Positions 9,169 to 17,893 of a stretch of DNA of 64,000 nt are shown in pieces (within the stretch, counting starts at the first letter, position 1; the number at the start of each line of letters is the position of its first letter). Where the stretch lies: assembly GCA_963718145.1 (NCBI GenBank), contig CAVQYJ010000020.1, positions 682,001 through 746,000 of the forward strand. Reading direction: 5' to 3'. This DNA comes from UBA7672 sp963718145 (lineage in GTDB: Bacteria > Pseudomonadota > Alphaproteobacteria > Caulobacterales > Hyphomonadaceae). The notes under the pieces are model-generated. The model searched no databases and was not told the DNA's origin. It was given only the letters and a program-made list of their open reading frames with translations. A program made the translations under genes and the position numbers.

Positions 9169-10075
9169 CTATGATTTCACCCGCCTGCCGTTCATCATCG
9201 CGAGCTGGATTTCCGTGAAGTCGCCCGGCGAGATCTTCGCAAATTTCGCCTGCAATTCCTGGCGGATCGGCTCAAGCTTGCCCTGTGCTGCGCCTTCCGC
9301 CTTGAACGCGCCGTCCCAATCCTTCGCCGCGATCAGGGGATCGACCTTGGCGAGGAATTCCTTGCCGCGCGCCTTCACCTGATCACAGGCCGACTTGATC
9401 GCCGCATCGACGGCTGCCTCGTCAAACGTCAGGCGCACCCTCGAGAAATCGAAGCTGTAGCGTCCGTCCTGCGGGGCATAGGCCTGGCTTGCGATCTCGA
9501 CGTTAGAATCCACGTTCCATGTCGCCAGCGCGCTCGGCTGGATGAATTCGCCCTGTTCATAACGCCAGCCCGAACCGAATCGCGCATAGTCGTCGCGGCC
9601 AGGGCAATAGGCCTTCAGCCTGGCATTGGCGAATGCATCGAACGCTTTTTGCGCCGCATGATGCTTGCGGATCACCGGCTCGAACTGGGCTTTGTTGAAG
9701 GCGCGGTCTTCAGGCGTCATCTCCTTCGCTGGCTCTTCCCTGGCGACTACTTTCGTGGCGGCCTTATGCTTCGCCGTGTTGGCCTGCGCGGCCTGGGTCA
9801 TCTGGGCGATCATCGCCTCGTTGAAAGGCGCAACCGTCTTCGCCATCTGGGCATAGGCGAACTCGCGCTGCGCCGGTTCGACATGGGCGATCGAAATCTC
9901 GATCAGCTTCTTCTGGTCGGCCCGGAGCGCCGGCGTCTGAGCTTCACCGGAGTTCGGCGCGAGCAGCACGGTCGCGGCGAGCAGGGCCGCCAAGGGGATA
10001 GATGAAGCGCATCGTTGGCTTGGGAATCGCCTTGGCCGCGTCGGGCGGCGGCGAGAGCGTTTCGGGGGTCAGCAT
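9169..10075 (-). CDS. Exported protein of unknown function (one frameshift)
   Basis: About 300 residues, mostly helical and rich in Ala, Lys and Glu; no family recognised. The long frame begins at 9993 with a TTG inside a hydrophobic stretch. A better start is the ATG at 10075, behind GAAGGATGACCTCCC, the same kind of leader as the cytochrome gene upstream. That start is one base out of frame. Removing one C from the CCCC run (minus strand; about 9994-9997) joins them and yields an intact signal peptide ending GEAQ. Likely periplasmic. It follows the cytochrome c gene on the same strand and may be co-transcribed. Confidence 0.6.
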
Positions 10076-10155
10076 GGGAGGTCATCCTTCTTGTTCTTGG
10101 TCTTCTGTCAGGCGGCCCGATGTTTCCGCGCCGCCCGGGGGAGGGGCCGTCTGGT

Positions 10156-10740
10156 CTAGTTCTTCGCCGCGGTCCGCTTTGGCATGACCGGCGCGAACGC
10201 GATGTGCGGACGGTCGGGCTCGACGCCGGGCGAGAGCGCGGCAGGCGCAGCCTTGCCCTTGGCGCCGAGCGAGTGGACGTAGGCGTAGATCGCCTTGAGG
10301 TCCGAAGCGCTCATCGCCTGCAGGCTCGGCCACGGCATGGGCGGGCGGCCCTTGCCGTCGTACGCCATCGTCAGGAATTCTTCTTCCGTCATGGCCTGGA
10401 ATGAGAGACGCAGGTTTGCCGGATAGCTCACGCCCCACGGGCCAGAGAAGCCGACATCGGCGCCCGTCAGCCACTCGTCTTCGGCCGGCGCCTTGCCGGT
10501 CATCGCGATGGATTCGACATAGCCAGGCGTGTGGCAGTCATTGCAGCCGCCGAGTTTCACGAGATAGCGGCCCGCATCGATCGGGTTCGCCGCGATGACA
10601 TATTCGTTGGCGCGGTGCGGCTTGGCGGAGACTGCGGCCGGGGAGGCCGACACCGGCCCGCCACAGCCCTGCATGGCAAGAATGCCGGCGATCACCAGGA
10701 AGACGCCGTGGGCGCGAATATTGGAGGTGTGCTTAGACAT
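10156..10740 (-). CDS. Monohaem cytochrome c lipoprotein
   Basis: A 194-residue protein. The N-terminal segment ends in LAMQGCGG, a plausible lipobox, placing it on a membrane facing the periplasm. One haem c motif, CNDCH, lies near residue 68. A later Met in PPMPWPSLQ near residue 132, within the class I cytochrome c C-terminal layout, is a candidate axial ligand. The single-haem, c-class fold suggests an electron carrier for a periplasmic oxidoreductase, partner unknown. ATG at 10740 follows AAAGGACCTCCC. Confidence 0.82.
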   Translation of the reverse strand: MSKHTSNIRAHGVFLVIAGILAMQGCGGPVSASPAAVSAKPHRANEYVIAANPIDAGRYLVKLGGCNDCHTPGYVESIAMTGKAPAEDEWLTGADVGFSGPWGVSYPANLRLSFQAMTEEEFLTMAYDGKGRPPMPWPSLQAMSASDLKAIYAYVHSLGAKGKAAPAALSPGVEPDRPHIAFAPVMPKRTAAKN

Positions 10741-10891
10741 GGGAGGTCCTTTCGCCGGCGTGGGCGCCGGTCGCTTGTTGTGGTTTGGATGTCTCGTATC
10801 GATTCGCCGGCGGTTATGGGGAGCGCCGGTCGCTCGTCTTTCGTGGGGGCGTCAGTTGGTCTGACGATCTCGTTGTTTCATTCGCATTTCC

Positions 10892-11623
10892 TCAAGCTGA
10901 CGCCTTGCTTTGTGCTTCAACAGCGCTGCGCCAGCCATAGAAGCCGGCGTGCACTTCGTCCCAGGTCGGCAGGGCCTTCATCGTGTTGAGCCAGCGGTTC
11001 ACGTTGGCGAACGGACGGAGGTCGTATCCGACCAGTTCCCCTGCAGAGACGATCCCCGAACCGAAATAGTCGGCGATGGTGATCTCGTTTCCGCAGGTGA
11101 AGGGCTTGGCGCCGATCCACGCATCCAGCGCCTTCAGGCGTTTCGCCGCGCGCGGTTCATGCAGCGCAAGCGACTGCTGGAAGGCTTGGCCGGGAAGGCG
11201 GTAGTGGGCAAGCACGCACGCATAGACCAGTCCGTAGACATAGTCGCGCATCAGATACGTGTTGAAGAAGTCCATCACCTCGTTGACCCGCGCCCGGGCT
11301 CTCAGCTCTTTCGGGTAGGCAGGCGAGTCGGTGAGGTCGGCGAGATATTTTAGGATGGCCGAGCTCTCGGTAAGCACGAAACCATCATGCTCAAGCACGG
11401 GCACGGCCTGGTTTGGGTTGAGCCGCGTGTACCAGTCGCTGCGGTTCTCGTCCGAGAACAGGTCCACGAGGTTGTACTCGAGCGGGATGCCGGCTTCGGA
11501 GGCGAACAGGATGACGGGTCGGCAGGTGGTCGAGGCCGGGTCGTAGTGCAGCCTCAGTCCCCCCGGCGTCTTCCGGGAAGTCTGGGAGGGGGAGGTCTTC
11601 CTGGAAGAGGCCGGGGGAGTCAT
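10892..11623 (-). CDS. Glutathione S-transferase family protein
   Basis: A 243-residue cytosolic GST. A thioredoxin-fold N-domain spans about residues 22-100 with the glutathione-binding cis-Pro in AVPVLEHD and the ESSAILKYL helix; an all-helical C-domain follows. The first 20 residues are a polar extension. It may conjugate or reduce an electrophile. It is divergently transcribed from a LysR regulator across 151 bases, the classic layout of a LysR-controlled target. The frame stays open to 11845, but the ATG at 11623 is the only sensible start. Confidence 0.85.
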   Translation of the reverse strand: MTPPASSRKTSPSQTSRKTPGGLRLHYDPASTTCRPVILFASEAGIPLEYNLVDLFSDENRSDWYTRLNPNQAVPVLEHDGFVLTESSAILKYLADLTDSPAYPKELRARARVNEVMDFFNTYLMRDYVYGLVYACVLAHYRLPGQAFQQSLALHEPRAAKRLKALDAWIGAKPFTCGNEITIADYFGSGIVSAGELVGYDLRPFANVNRWLNTMKALPTWDEVHAGFYGWRSAVEAQSKASA

Positions 11624-11740
11624 GGGGAGGTCGCTTCGTACTGGTCTGGCGCAGTCTTCTGTTTTGTGGCCGGCGCCTGTCTGGCGTCTCGACCGTGGCA
11701 GTGAAGTACGGGTTGTCGCAGCCCCCCACAATCCGAAAGA

Positions 11741-11758
11741 TTGCAGACCCTTCTGCAA
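11741..11758. promoter_or_regulatory. Candidate LysR operator in the GST/lysR divergent region
   Basis: A perfect inverted repeat TTGCAGA-N4-TCTGCAA sits 16 bases before the LysR start codon. It fits the LysR-box form of a T-N11-A core within dyad symmetry, and the position suits autoregulation and control of the divergent GST gene. Confidence 0.55.
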
Positions 11759-11774
11759 ATATGCATAATGAGGA

Positions 11775-12677
11775 ATGTTCGAATGGAGTGATCTGAGGCA
11801 TTTTCTGGCGGTTGCGAGGGGCGGCAGCACCTTGTCTGCAGCCAAAATTCTTCATGTGAACCAGACCACGGTCGCGCGCAGGATCGCAGCTCTGGAAGAG
11901 GCGCTCGGAGAAAAACTCTTCGACAAAACTGCAGGCGGGTACCGGCTGACCGAGGTGGGGGCTGCAATGGTGCAGAACGCTGAGCGCGTCGAAACGGAAG
12001 CTGACGCCTTCGGTCGGATGATCTCTCAGCGAAGCCGCCGGCTTAGCGGCGTCATTCGTTTCACAACCAACGACGTGCTGGCTGACGCCCTGCTCAACCC
12101 CTGGCTTGGCGAGTTCAACCGCCGCTTCCCGGTGGTGCAACTCGAAACCATCGTGTCGGATACGCGGCTGGACCTCTCGCGCGGCGACGCCGACATCGCG
12201 TTGCGCGCTGGCCGCACGCCGGTCGAGGGCGACAACCTGATCGTGCGCAAGCTCGGCTCGGGCAAGTGGGGCGTCTACGCAAGCAAGGCCTATGTGAAGG
12301 AAAACGGCAAGCCTCTGTCGCCGGACGAGCTGGTGGACCACCCGATCATCGGCCCGGCCGGCTCGCTCGCCAATTTCGAGCCAGAATTTTTCAAGCGGGC
12401 GAAGGCCGCCGGCGCCGTCGTAAGGTCAGCCTCGTCCTCCATCCTCAATATCGCTGCGGCAATCCGGTCCGGCCTTGGCGTCGGCCCTATTCCCTGCATG
12501 CTGGGCGGACTCGATCCGCAGCTTGAGCTGTGCTTCCTGTTCGACGAAGCGGACTATGATCTGCTGCTGATCGTGCGCGAGGAGTTGCGCACGCTGCCGC
12601 ACGTGAAAGCCTTCAGCGACTTCATCGCCGCACGAACATCGGCGCTGCGCCACATCATTGAAGGGCGCAGCCAGTAG
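11775..12677 (+). CDS. LysR-family transcriptional regulator
   Basis: A 300-residue regulator. A winged helix-turn-helix lies at residues 1-62 (STLSAAKILHVNQTTVARRIAALE), followed by a linker helix and a periplasmic-binding-protein-like effector domain at about 90-295. The DNA-recognition helix carries the VNQTTVARR variant common in the GbpR/AmpR-like branch. It probably controls the divergent GST gene and perhaps the VOC and DUF1330 genes downstream, which start 12 bases after its stop. Confidence 0.88.
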   Translation: MFEWSDLRHFLAVARGGSTLSAAKILHVNQTTVARRIAALEEALGEKLFDKTAGGYRLTEVGAAMVQNAERVETEADAFGRMISQRSRRLSGVIRFTTNDVLADALLNPWLGEFNRRFPVVQLETIVSDTRLDLSRGDADIALRAGRTPVEGDNLIVRKLGSGKWGVYASKAYVKENGKPLSPDELVDHPIIGPAGSLANFEPEFFKRAKAAGAVVRSASSSILNIAAAIRSGLGVGPIPCMLGGLDPQLELCFLFDEADYDLLLIVREELRTLPHVKAFSDFIAARTSALRHIIEGRSQ

Positions 12678-12689
12678 GGGAGAGACACG

Positions 12690-13475
12690 TTGGACCACTA
12701 TCTGAGGCTGAGGCAGATTTGTCTTGTGGCGCACGATCTCGCATCGTCCGAGAAGCAGGTGCAGGACGTGCTGGGCCTCGAAATCTGCTACCGCGATCCC
12801 GGCGTCGGCAAGTACGGCCTGCACAACGCGCTTTTCGCCGCAGGCGGCACATTTCTCGAAATCGTCTCGCCGACCCAGCCCAACACCGCTGCGGGCCGCT
12901 ATCTCGATCGCCGCAAGGGCGATGGCGGCTACATGTACATCGCCGACTGCGACGACCTCGAAGCACGCCGGGAACATTTCAAGTCAAAGGACGTGCGGCT
13001 GGTCCAGGATCTGAAGTCTGGAGACGATGTCTCGACCTCGGAGGCGATCCACCTGCATCCAAGGGATACAGGCGGCTGCCTCCTGTCGGTCGACCGGCAT
13101 TCGGGCGGCAAGGACCTGATGGGCGGCTATCACTGGGCCGGCCCGGCATGGCAGCAGCGCGACCGATCGAAGACCATCGCATCGATCATCGGCGCCGGCA
13201 TGCAGTCCGACGACCCGCTGACGCTGGCGCAGCGCTGGAGCGACCTGCTGCAGCGGCCCGTCGCCAATGCGCGCGCAGGCGATGGTTACGAAATCCCGCT
13301 CGACAATGCCTTCGCCCGCTTCGGCCCGCTGCGCGACGACCGCGGCGAAGGCCTCCGCTCTGTCCACCTGAAGTGCAAGGACAAGGCCCAGGTGCTGGCC
13401 AATGCGAAGAATGCTGGAGCGCCCGCGGGCGACAACTGGGTGGACCTCGTCGGCGTCCGCTTCGTCCTGGTGTGA
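12690..13475 (+). CDS. VOC (glyoxalase/dioxygenase-fold) family protein
   Basis: A 261-residue protein with two betaalphabetabetabeta modules: residues 1-125 (opening LRLRQICLVAHDL) and a second at about 140-258. The His/Glu metal ligands are not all evident, so metal dependence is uncertain. The start is TTG at 12690 behind GGGGAGAGACACG, giving 12 bases from the lysR stop. It forms a unit with the DUF1330 gene 9 bases downstream. Substrate unknown; the context (GST, LysR) suggests handling of a reactive organic compound. Confidence 0.75.
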   Translation: MDHYLRLRQICLVAHDLASSEKQVQDVLGLEICYRDPGVGKYGLHNALFAAGGTFLEIVSPTQPNTAAGRYLDRRKGDGGYMYIADCDDLEARREHFKSKDVRLVQDLKSGDDVSTSEAIHLHPRDTGGCLLSVDRHSGGKDLMGGYHWAGPAWQQRDRSKTIASIIGAGMQSDDPLTLAQRWSDLLQRPVANARAGDGYEIPLDNAFARFGPLRDDRGEGLRSVHLKCKDKAQVLANAKNAGAPAGDNWVDLVGVRFVLV

Positions 13476-13484
13476 GGAGCAGCC

Positions 13485-13784
13485 GTGACCGTCTACACCA
13501 TCGCCCAGCTCAAATTCACCAACATCGACGCCTATCGCCGCTATCAGAAAGCGTTCCCCGCCGTGTTCGCGAAGTTCAATGCGAAGGTGGTCGTCGCCGA
13601 CGAAACTCCGCGCGTCCTGGAAGGCGACTGGCCGAGCGACAAGATCGTGATCCTCAGCTTTCCCGACGAGGCAGAAGCCGCGCGCTTCAGCATGTCGAGA
13701 GAATACCTCGAGATTGCCAAGGACAGGAAGGCTGGAGCCGATGCTGTCATCGTGATGGCAAAGGGCTTTGAGCCCGGGGCTTGA
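13485..13784 (+). CDS. DUF1330 family protein
   Basis: A 99-residue protein of the dimeric ferredoxin-like DUF1330 type, with the conserved early YTIAQLKFTN strand, the KFNAKVVVADE strand and a terminal AVIVMAKGF. GTG start behind GAGGAGCAGCC. Family function is not established. It is probably co-transcribed with the VOC gene. Confidence 0.82.
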   Translation: MTVYTIAQLKFTNIDAYRRYQKAFPAVFAKFNAKVVVADETPRVLEGDWPSDKIVILSFPDEAEAARFSMSREYLEIAKDRKAGADAVIVMAKGFEPGA

Positions 13785-13819
13785 GCACGCCTAGACTGAA
13801 CGGGTCCAAGGAGGCGCCG

Positions 13820-14218
13820 ATGCACCGGCTGATCTGTGTTGGCCTGGCCAGCGCCGCGCTGGCAGGAACAAGCCTCGCTCAGGCGCCGCCCGAGGCCGCG
13901 CTCGATGCAAGGACGGTCAGGGTCCACGCCGTGCTGAAGGATGGCCGCAAGGTCGAGGTCCGCAAGCCCGACATCATCGACCGAAAACTCTGCGGGTGGA
14001 TCATCGAGGAGGGCGCGGCCGCCGGTGTCCTTCCGAGGGCTTCCTGCATCGCGCCGGGCGCTATCGTCTCGACCCGTGTCGAGAACGGCAAGGCGGCGGT
14101 TGCTGAATCGGTAGACGGCTCTCTCTGCATGATCCTCATGCCGCTCTGCCTCGCCAAGGTCGCGGCGGTCCAGGACCGCATCGTCGAAAGGGCGATCGCG
14201 AAAGCGAAGGCGCGGTAG
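13820..14218 (+). CDS. Small exported hypothetical protein
   Basis: A 132-residue protein with a Sec signal peptide (residues 1-18, ending SLAQ) and four Cys in the mature part, possibly two disulfides. The ATG at 13820 has a strong AAGGAGG at 13808-13814; an upstream in-frame start at 13781 would overlap DUF1330. No recognised domain. Its stop abuts the convergent methyltransferase gene. Confidence 0.7.
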   Translation: MHRLICVGLASAALAGTSLAQAPPEAALDARTVRVHAVLKDGRKVEVRKPDIIDRKLCGWIIEEGAAAGVLPRASCIAPGAIVSTRVENGKAAVAESVDGSLCMILMPLCLAKVAAVQDRIVERAIAKAKAR

Positions 14219-14866
14219 CTACAGCGTCCACACCCGCGCCGATTTCACCACGCCGTTCTCGATCTCGGTCGACGTCTGCACCTCATACTCCGCCACCAGC
14301 CTGAAGACATCGCGCGGAAAATACGTCCGCCCCGGATCTCCTGCGAGCACCGCGATCCCCGCCTCGTGCGCCCTCTGCAGGAACGCGCGGAACTGCATCG
14401 CAGGCGTCGCCTCGTAGAACACATCCGCCGCCAGGATCACCTCCGCCTCGGGCATCGCCCCGCCCAGCAGGTCACCGCCCACATAGCCCACCACGACATC
14501 GTTCAGCGCAGCATTCACCGCCACCGCCGCCTCGCACATCGGATCGATATCGTTCGCCGCCACCACCCGCGCCCCCGCCATCGCCGCCGCCAGCGCCGCC
14601 AGCCCCGACCCCGACGCCAGGTCCAGCACCCGCCGGCCGCGCACGGCCTCCGGATGGTCGAGCACGTACCGCGCCAGCGCCTGTCCGCCGGCCCATGGAA
14701 ACGCCCAGAAGGGCGGGGCGATCCTGTGCCGTTCGAGGTCTTTCTCCGTCGCTTCCCAGATCGGGGTGAGCTCGTCCGCCGTGTAGATCCGGATCGGCAG
14801 GCCGGCCACGGCAAGCGGCCGCGTGTTGGCGCGGATGAAGGCCTTGCGCTCGTCGAGGCTGGACAT
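14219..14866 (-). CDS. Class I methyltransferase, ETF-beta lysine methyltransferase (METTL20)-like
   Basis: A 215-residue SAM-dependent methyltransferase. Motif I is LDLASGSGLAALAA; it also has FPWAGGQALARYVLDHP, the NDIDP acidic loop and ADVFYE (the D/N-x-x-Y/F post-motif), and GDPGRTYFP near the end. These residues match what I recall of animal METTL20/ETFBKMT and its Agrobacterium homologue, which methylate lysines of the electron transfer flavoprotein beta subunit. Automatic pipelines often call such proteins ribosomal L11 or nicotinamide methyltransferase. ATG at 14866. The substrate is inferred from family resemblance only. Confidence 0.72.
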   Translation of the reverse strand: MSSLDERKAFIRANTRPLAVAGLPIRIYTADELTPIWEATEKDLERHRIAPPFWAFPWAGGQALARYVLDHPEAVRGRRVLDLASGSGLAALAAAMAGARVVAANDIDPMCEAAVAVNAALNDVVVGYVGGDLLGGAMPEAEVILAADVFYEATPAMQFRAFLQRAHEAGIAVLAGDPGRTYFPRDVFRLVAEYEVQTSTEIENGVVKSARVWTL

Positions 14867-14962
14867 GGACCATCCCTCGCGGGTTGCCTGCGATTGCGCA
14901 ACGAACTTTTTGCGAATGCGGTCTAGCTTGCCCGTCCCCGGGACGCGGGGCAGGAGACAGCC

Positions 14963-15364
14963 ATGCCGGTCGACATCGCCAATCTCGGCAGCGAAGCCCG
15001 CGGCGCCCGCAAGCGCGCCTACGCGCCCTATTCGAAATTCCGGGTCGGCGCCGCCGTGCTGCTCGACAATGGCCAGACCGTGGTCGGCGCCAATGTCGAG
15101 AATGCCAGCTTCGGCCTCACCTGCTGCGCCGAGCGCAATGCGCTCTTCGCCGCCAAGGTGCAGCACCCCATGGCGAAGATCGTGGCCCTGGCCGTCAGCG
15201 CCGGCGACGATGACCACAAGCACGAAGGCCACCGCACCCGCATGCCCTGCGGCGCCTGCCGGCAGGTCATGGTCGAGTTCATGGACCTCGACGCCCCGGT
15301 CTGGATCGACGGCGTCGGCGTGCACACGCTGTCGGAGCTGCTTCCAAGCCCGTTCAAGCTTTAG
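14963..15364 (+). CDS. cdd: Cytidine deaminase
   Basis: A 133-residue homotetrameric-type cytidine deaminase that converts (deoxy)cytidine to (deoxy)uridine in pyrimidine salvage. Zinc ligands and catalytic Glu are in CAERNALF (Cys and Glu near residue 54-56) and PCGACRQ (near 93-99); FRVGAAVL and NVENASFG form the nucleoside pocket. ATG follows GGGCAGGAGACAGCC. The stop overlaps the end of the first RHS fragment on the other strand, so the RHS array reaches exactly to this gene. Confidence 0.93.
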   Translation: MPVDIANLGSEARGARKRAYAPYSKFRVGAAVLLDNGQTVVGANVENASFGLTCCAERNALFAAKVQHPMAKIVALAVSAGDDDHKHEGHRTRMPCGACRQVMVEFMDLDAPVWIDGVGVHTLSELLPSPFKL

Positions 15365-15857
15365 CAGGCCGCGGAACGGCAGCGCCGCAACCGGCCGCTG
15401 TACGTGGCGCTGGCGTCACGGGCGCCATATTCGTCGTAGCGCATGGTCGCAACCGCCGAGCCGGTGTCGGCCGCGATCACCGAGCCGCGCTCGTCCTTGA
15501 ACAGGTGGCTGCGGGCGGCTGTGCCCGCGCCCTCGATCCACACCATGGGATCGTCGACCCCATCGCCATGCACATAGCAGCGCTGCAGCGCACCTGCGCC
15601 GTCGTATTCGGCGATAAGCCGCGCGCCGTCATAGAGGAACCGTGTGGTCGCCCCGGCCTGGCTGACCGACAGCAGCCGGCCCTTCGCGTCGTAGACCAGC
15701 GCGGCCCCGTTCGACGACGACATGAGCTTGTTGAGCTCGTCGTAGGCGTACGTTTTGGTCCCGTCATTCGTGGTGTTGCCACGCACGTCATGGCTGATGG
15801 GGACGCCCGCCACGCTGGTGTACTGGTTGAGGCCGTTGACCGCATAGGCATCGACTT
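15361..15857 (-). pseudogene. Truncated RHS core (copy A), no tail
   Basis: About 165 codons of an RHS/YD-repeat core: AVNGLNQYTS, repeated YDAKGRL-type motifs, LYDGARLIAEYDG, DERGSVIAADTG and RYDEYGARD. It begins 5 bases after the stop of the small membrane gene and has no start codon at its head. It breaks off after YSGR, before the GQTWMPELGLYYYKARAYNP motif, and ends in a short unrelated peptide at the cdd stop. It is near-identical over most of its length to two further copies at 16.8-17.3 and 19.0-19.5 kb. Best seen as a displaced orphan core end, truncated at the cdd boundary. Confidence 0.75.
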
Positions 15858-15862
15858 CAAAT

Positions 15863-16171
15863 CTATTTTGATGGCTGTTTCGTTCGCGCGCAGAACATTT
15901 GGTACAGCTCTTTTGTAGTCATTATCTGTTTCTGCAACGCGCGACGTTCTTTTTCGTCCTTCGATACGAAAGAGAAAAACCATAGAGTCCTAATTATGGT
16001 GATGATCGAAGCCACGACCAAGAAGACGACAAGCCACCAATAGAGCGGGATAAGATGAGTTTTCCTGATTCCCTGATCAGCGCCGAGGAAAAGCAACACA
16101 ACGACAATCGTCGACATAGCCAGAATTCTTAGACCATCTCTTAGAACGAATTCTATTACTTTTATCGACAT
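15863..16171 (-). CDS. Small two-helix membrane protein, candidate immunity protein
   Basis: A 102-residue protein with two strong TM segments (about residues 14-30 and 42-64) and a basic C-terminal tail. Its ATG overlaps the last 10 bases of the preceding RHS tail, implying translational coupling. Base composition is clearly AT-richer than neighbours. An overlapping small gene directly after an RHS variable tail is the standard place for a cognate immunity protein, and an inner-membrane immunity would suit a membrane-active tail. No family recognised. Confidence 0.6.
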   Translation of the reverse strand: MSIKVIEFVLRDGLRILAMSTIVVVLLFLGADQGIRKTHLIPLYWWLVVFLVVASIITIIRTLWFFSFVSKDEKERRALQKQIMTTKELYQMFCARTKQPSK

Positions 16172-17342
16172 GCGGGAACTCCTCCGATTTCGCCGCGTGC
16201 ATTTTCGTTACAAATTGGAAGTGTCCCCAGTTGTCCCGCTGCACCAGCTACGATATCTCCTCCGATTCTTGCAGCGTTGGGAGTTGCCACAACGATCGCA
16301 GCAACAGCGCGATCCGAAGCCTCTTTGGCCGCGTTGACCGTTATCGCATTCAGAGCGTTCTCGATTTTGGATGAGACACCGGGAGCGATCTTCGCGCCGA
16401 CCATAGTCGACAAAGTACCAAAAGCGCCGTCCTTGGCTATCGTCGCCAGCACATCCGCGGAACTCGTGCCGCCCATCTTCGCCTCAAAAGCAGCAGGCAC
16501 ATTCCCTTTCTCGATACCCACACCTAAAGTTGTCGCCGTTTGCTCTAAGATATTTGTAACTCCACCCGTACCGCCGATTGCCAGCAATCCAGCGCCACTA
16601 CCAGCAGCCGCCCCAACGGCAGCGCCTTCTCCGAAATTCGCAAGCAAGCCTAACAACGTTTTGGGATCATCAGATGGAGTAAGAGCATAAAATGCGGCAT
16701 TTACAGTTCCGCCAATCAATCCGCCGAAAAAAGCACCTATGCACCACGGGCACATCCCCCGTCGGGTCCGCCCTATTGACCGGATCATTTCCGACATAGG
16801 CATAGATGTTGATCCGATCCTGGTGCCGATGGGATCGGTCTGCATGAACCTTCCGAGGTCGGGGTTGTAGGCGCGGGCCTTGTAGTAGTAGAGGCCGAGT
16901 TCCGGCATCCAGGTCTGGCCGGTGTACTGGAACCGGCCGCTGTACCAGGCGCTGGCGTCACGGGCGCCATATTCGTCGTAGCGCATGGTCGCAACCGCCG
17001 AGCCGGTGTCGGCAGCGATGACCGAGCCGCGCTCGTCCTTGAACAGGTGGCTGCGAACGCTGTGCCCGCGCCCTCGAACCCCACCATGGGATCGTCGACC
17101 CCGTCGCCATGCACATAGCGGCGCAGCAGCGCGCCCGCTCCATCGTACTCGGCGATGAGCCGCGTGCCATCATAGAGGAACCTTGTCGTCGCTCCGCCCT
17201 GGGCGATCTGGACGAGCCGGCCGGTCGGATCGTAGACCGCCGAGGCGCCATTGGTCGGCGAGCCGGTCAGCCGGTTCATGGCGTCATAGCTGTAGGCCTT
17301 GGTCGTGTCGTTGGTGGTGTTGCCGCGGCCGTCATAGGTCAT
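16162..17342 (-). CDS. RHS core end plus variable tail B (frameshifted)
   Basis: An orphan RHS C-terminal piece of about 390 codons starting at ATG 17342 (MTYDGRGNTT). The core runs to GQTWMPELGLYYYKARAYNPDL and a DPTG end, followed by about 198 variable residues from 16757 to 16162. That tail is Gly/Ala-rich with hydrophobic helices, an N-terminal CPWC, and no known toxin motif. Three indels are visible by comparison with copy C: a missing T near 17060, a missing A near 16828 and an extra G in GGGGG near 16757. The last two cancel. Either a silenced orphan or assembly error. The overlapping downstream gene is the likely immunity. Confidence 0.65.
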
Positions 17343-17346
17343 AGGT

Positions 17347-17456
17347 AACGCGAAATGCACCTCTTCGTGGCGTGGCGTGGCGGGATGGTGCGGTGACTTC
17401 TCTGGCCTCGAACGATTATTGTGGTCGCTGCCCCGCCGCGCGGTGCATTTCGCGTT
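17347..17456. mobile_element. MITE-like inverted-repeat insert inside the RHS remnant
   Basis: Perfect 15-bp terminal inverted repeats, AACGCGAAATGCACC at 17347-17361 and its complement at 17442-17456, bound a 110-bp segment without coding capacity. It lies in a roughly 460-bp stretch separating two pieces of one RHS core. A second hairpin, GCCTCGC-GAA-GCGAGGC, is near 17490. It may be a small non-autonomous element or dispersed palindromic repeat. Confidence 0.5.
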
Positions 17457-17800
17457 GCTCAATGCACCCTACCTCGCAACGGCTTGAAGCCTCGCGAAGC
17501 GAGGCCGTTGCTCTTTATCTTGCAATCCGACTCCACCCCGATTCAACGCCAAGTCCTGCCACGCTTCGCCCTGCGGAGTTTGCCGCGAGCGTCGGAACCG
17601 CCGGACTCCTGGCGCACGATTAAAGTCCGGCAAAATCCTGAGCCCTCGAACCTGACAATCCAATCCGATCAGCAAGTACCGCTAAGCAGAGCTTCGGCCT
17701 CCGAACACGATTCGCGCCGCGCATGCCGTCACTTTACCGATGTCGGCATTCGGCAACACGTGGTCAGCAATTCGGATGGCGCATGCAGCTTCAGCCTGAG

Positions 17801-17893
17801 TCAATCGCCCGTCGTGTTGCCGCGACCGTCGTAGGAAAACGTGACGCCGGCAACCGAGGTGTACTGGTTTGGGCCGTTGAACCCGTTCAGGCT
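17801..17893 (-). pseudogene. RHS core remnant (start of copy B)
   Basis: About 30 codons beginning immediately after the TAG of the lipoprotein gene and in its frame: NGPNQYTSVAGV then FSYDGRGNTT, and a stop. The same YDGRGNTT sequence restarts the core at 17342, so this is the severed head of copy B, separated by about 460 bp of non-coding DNA. Confidence 0.65.
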
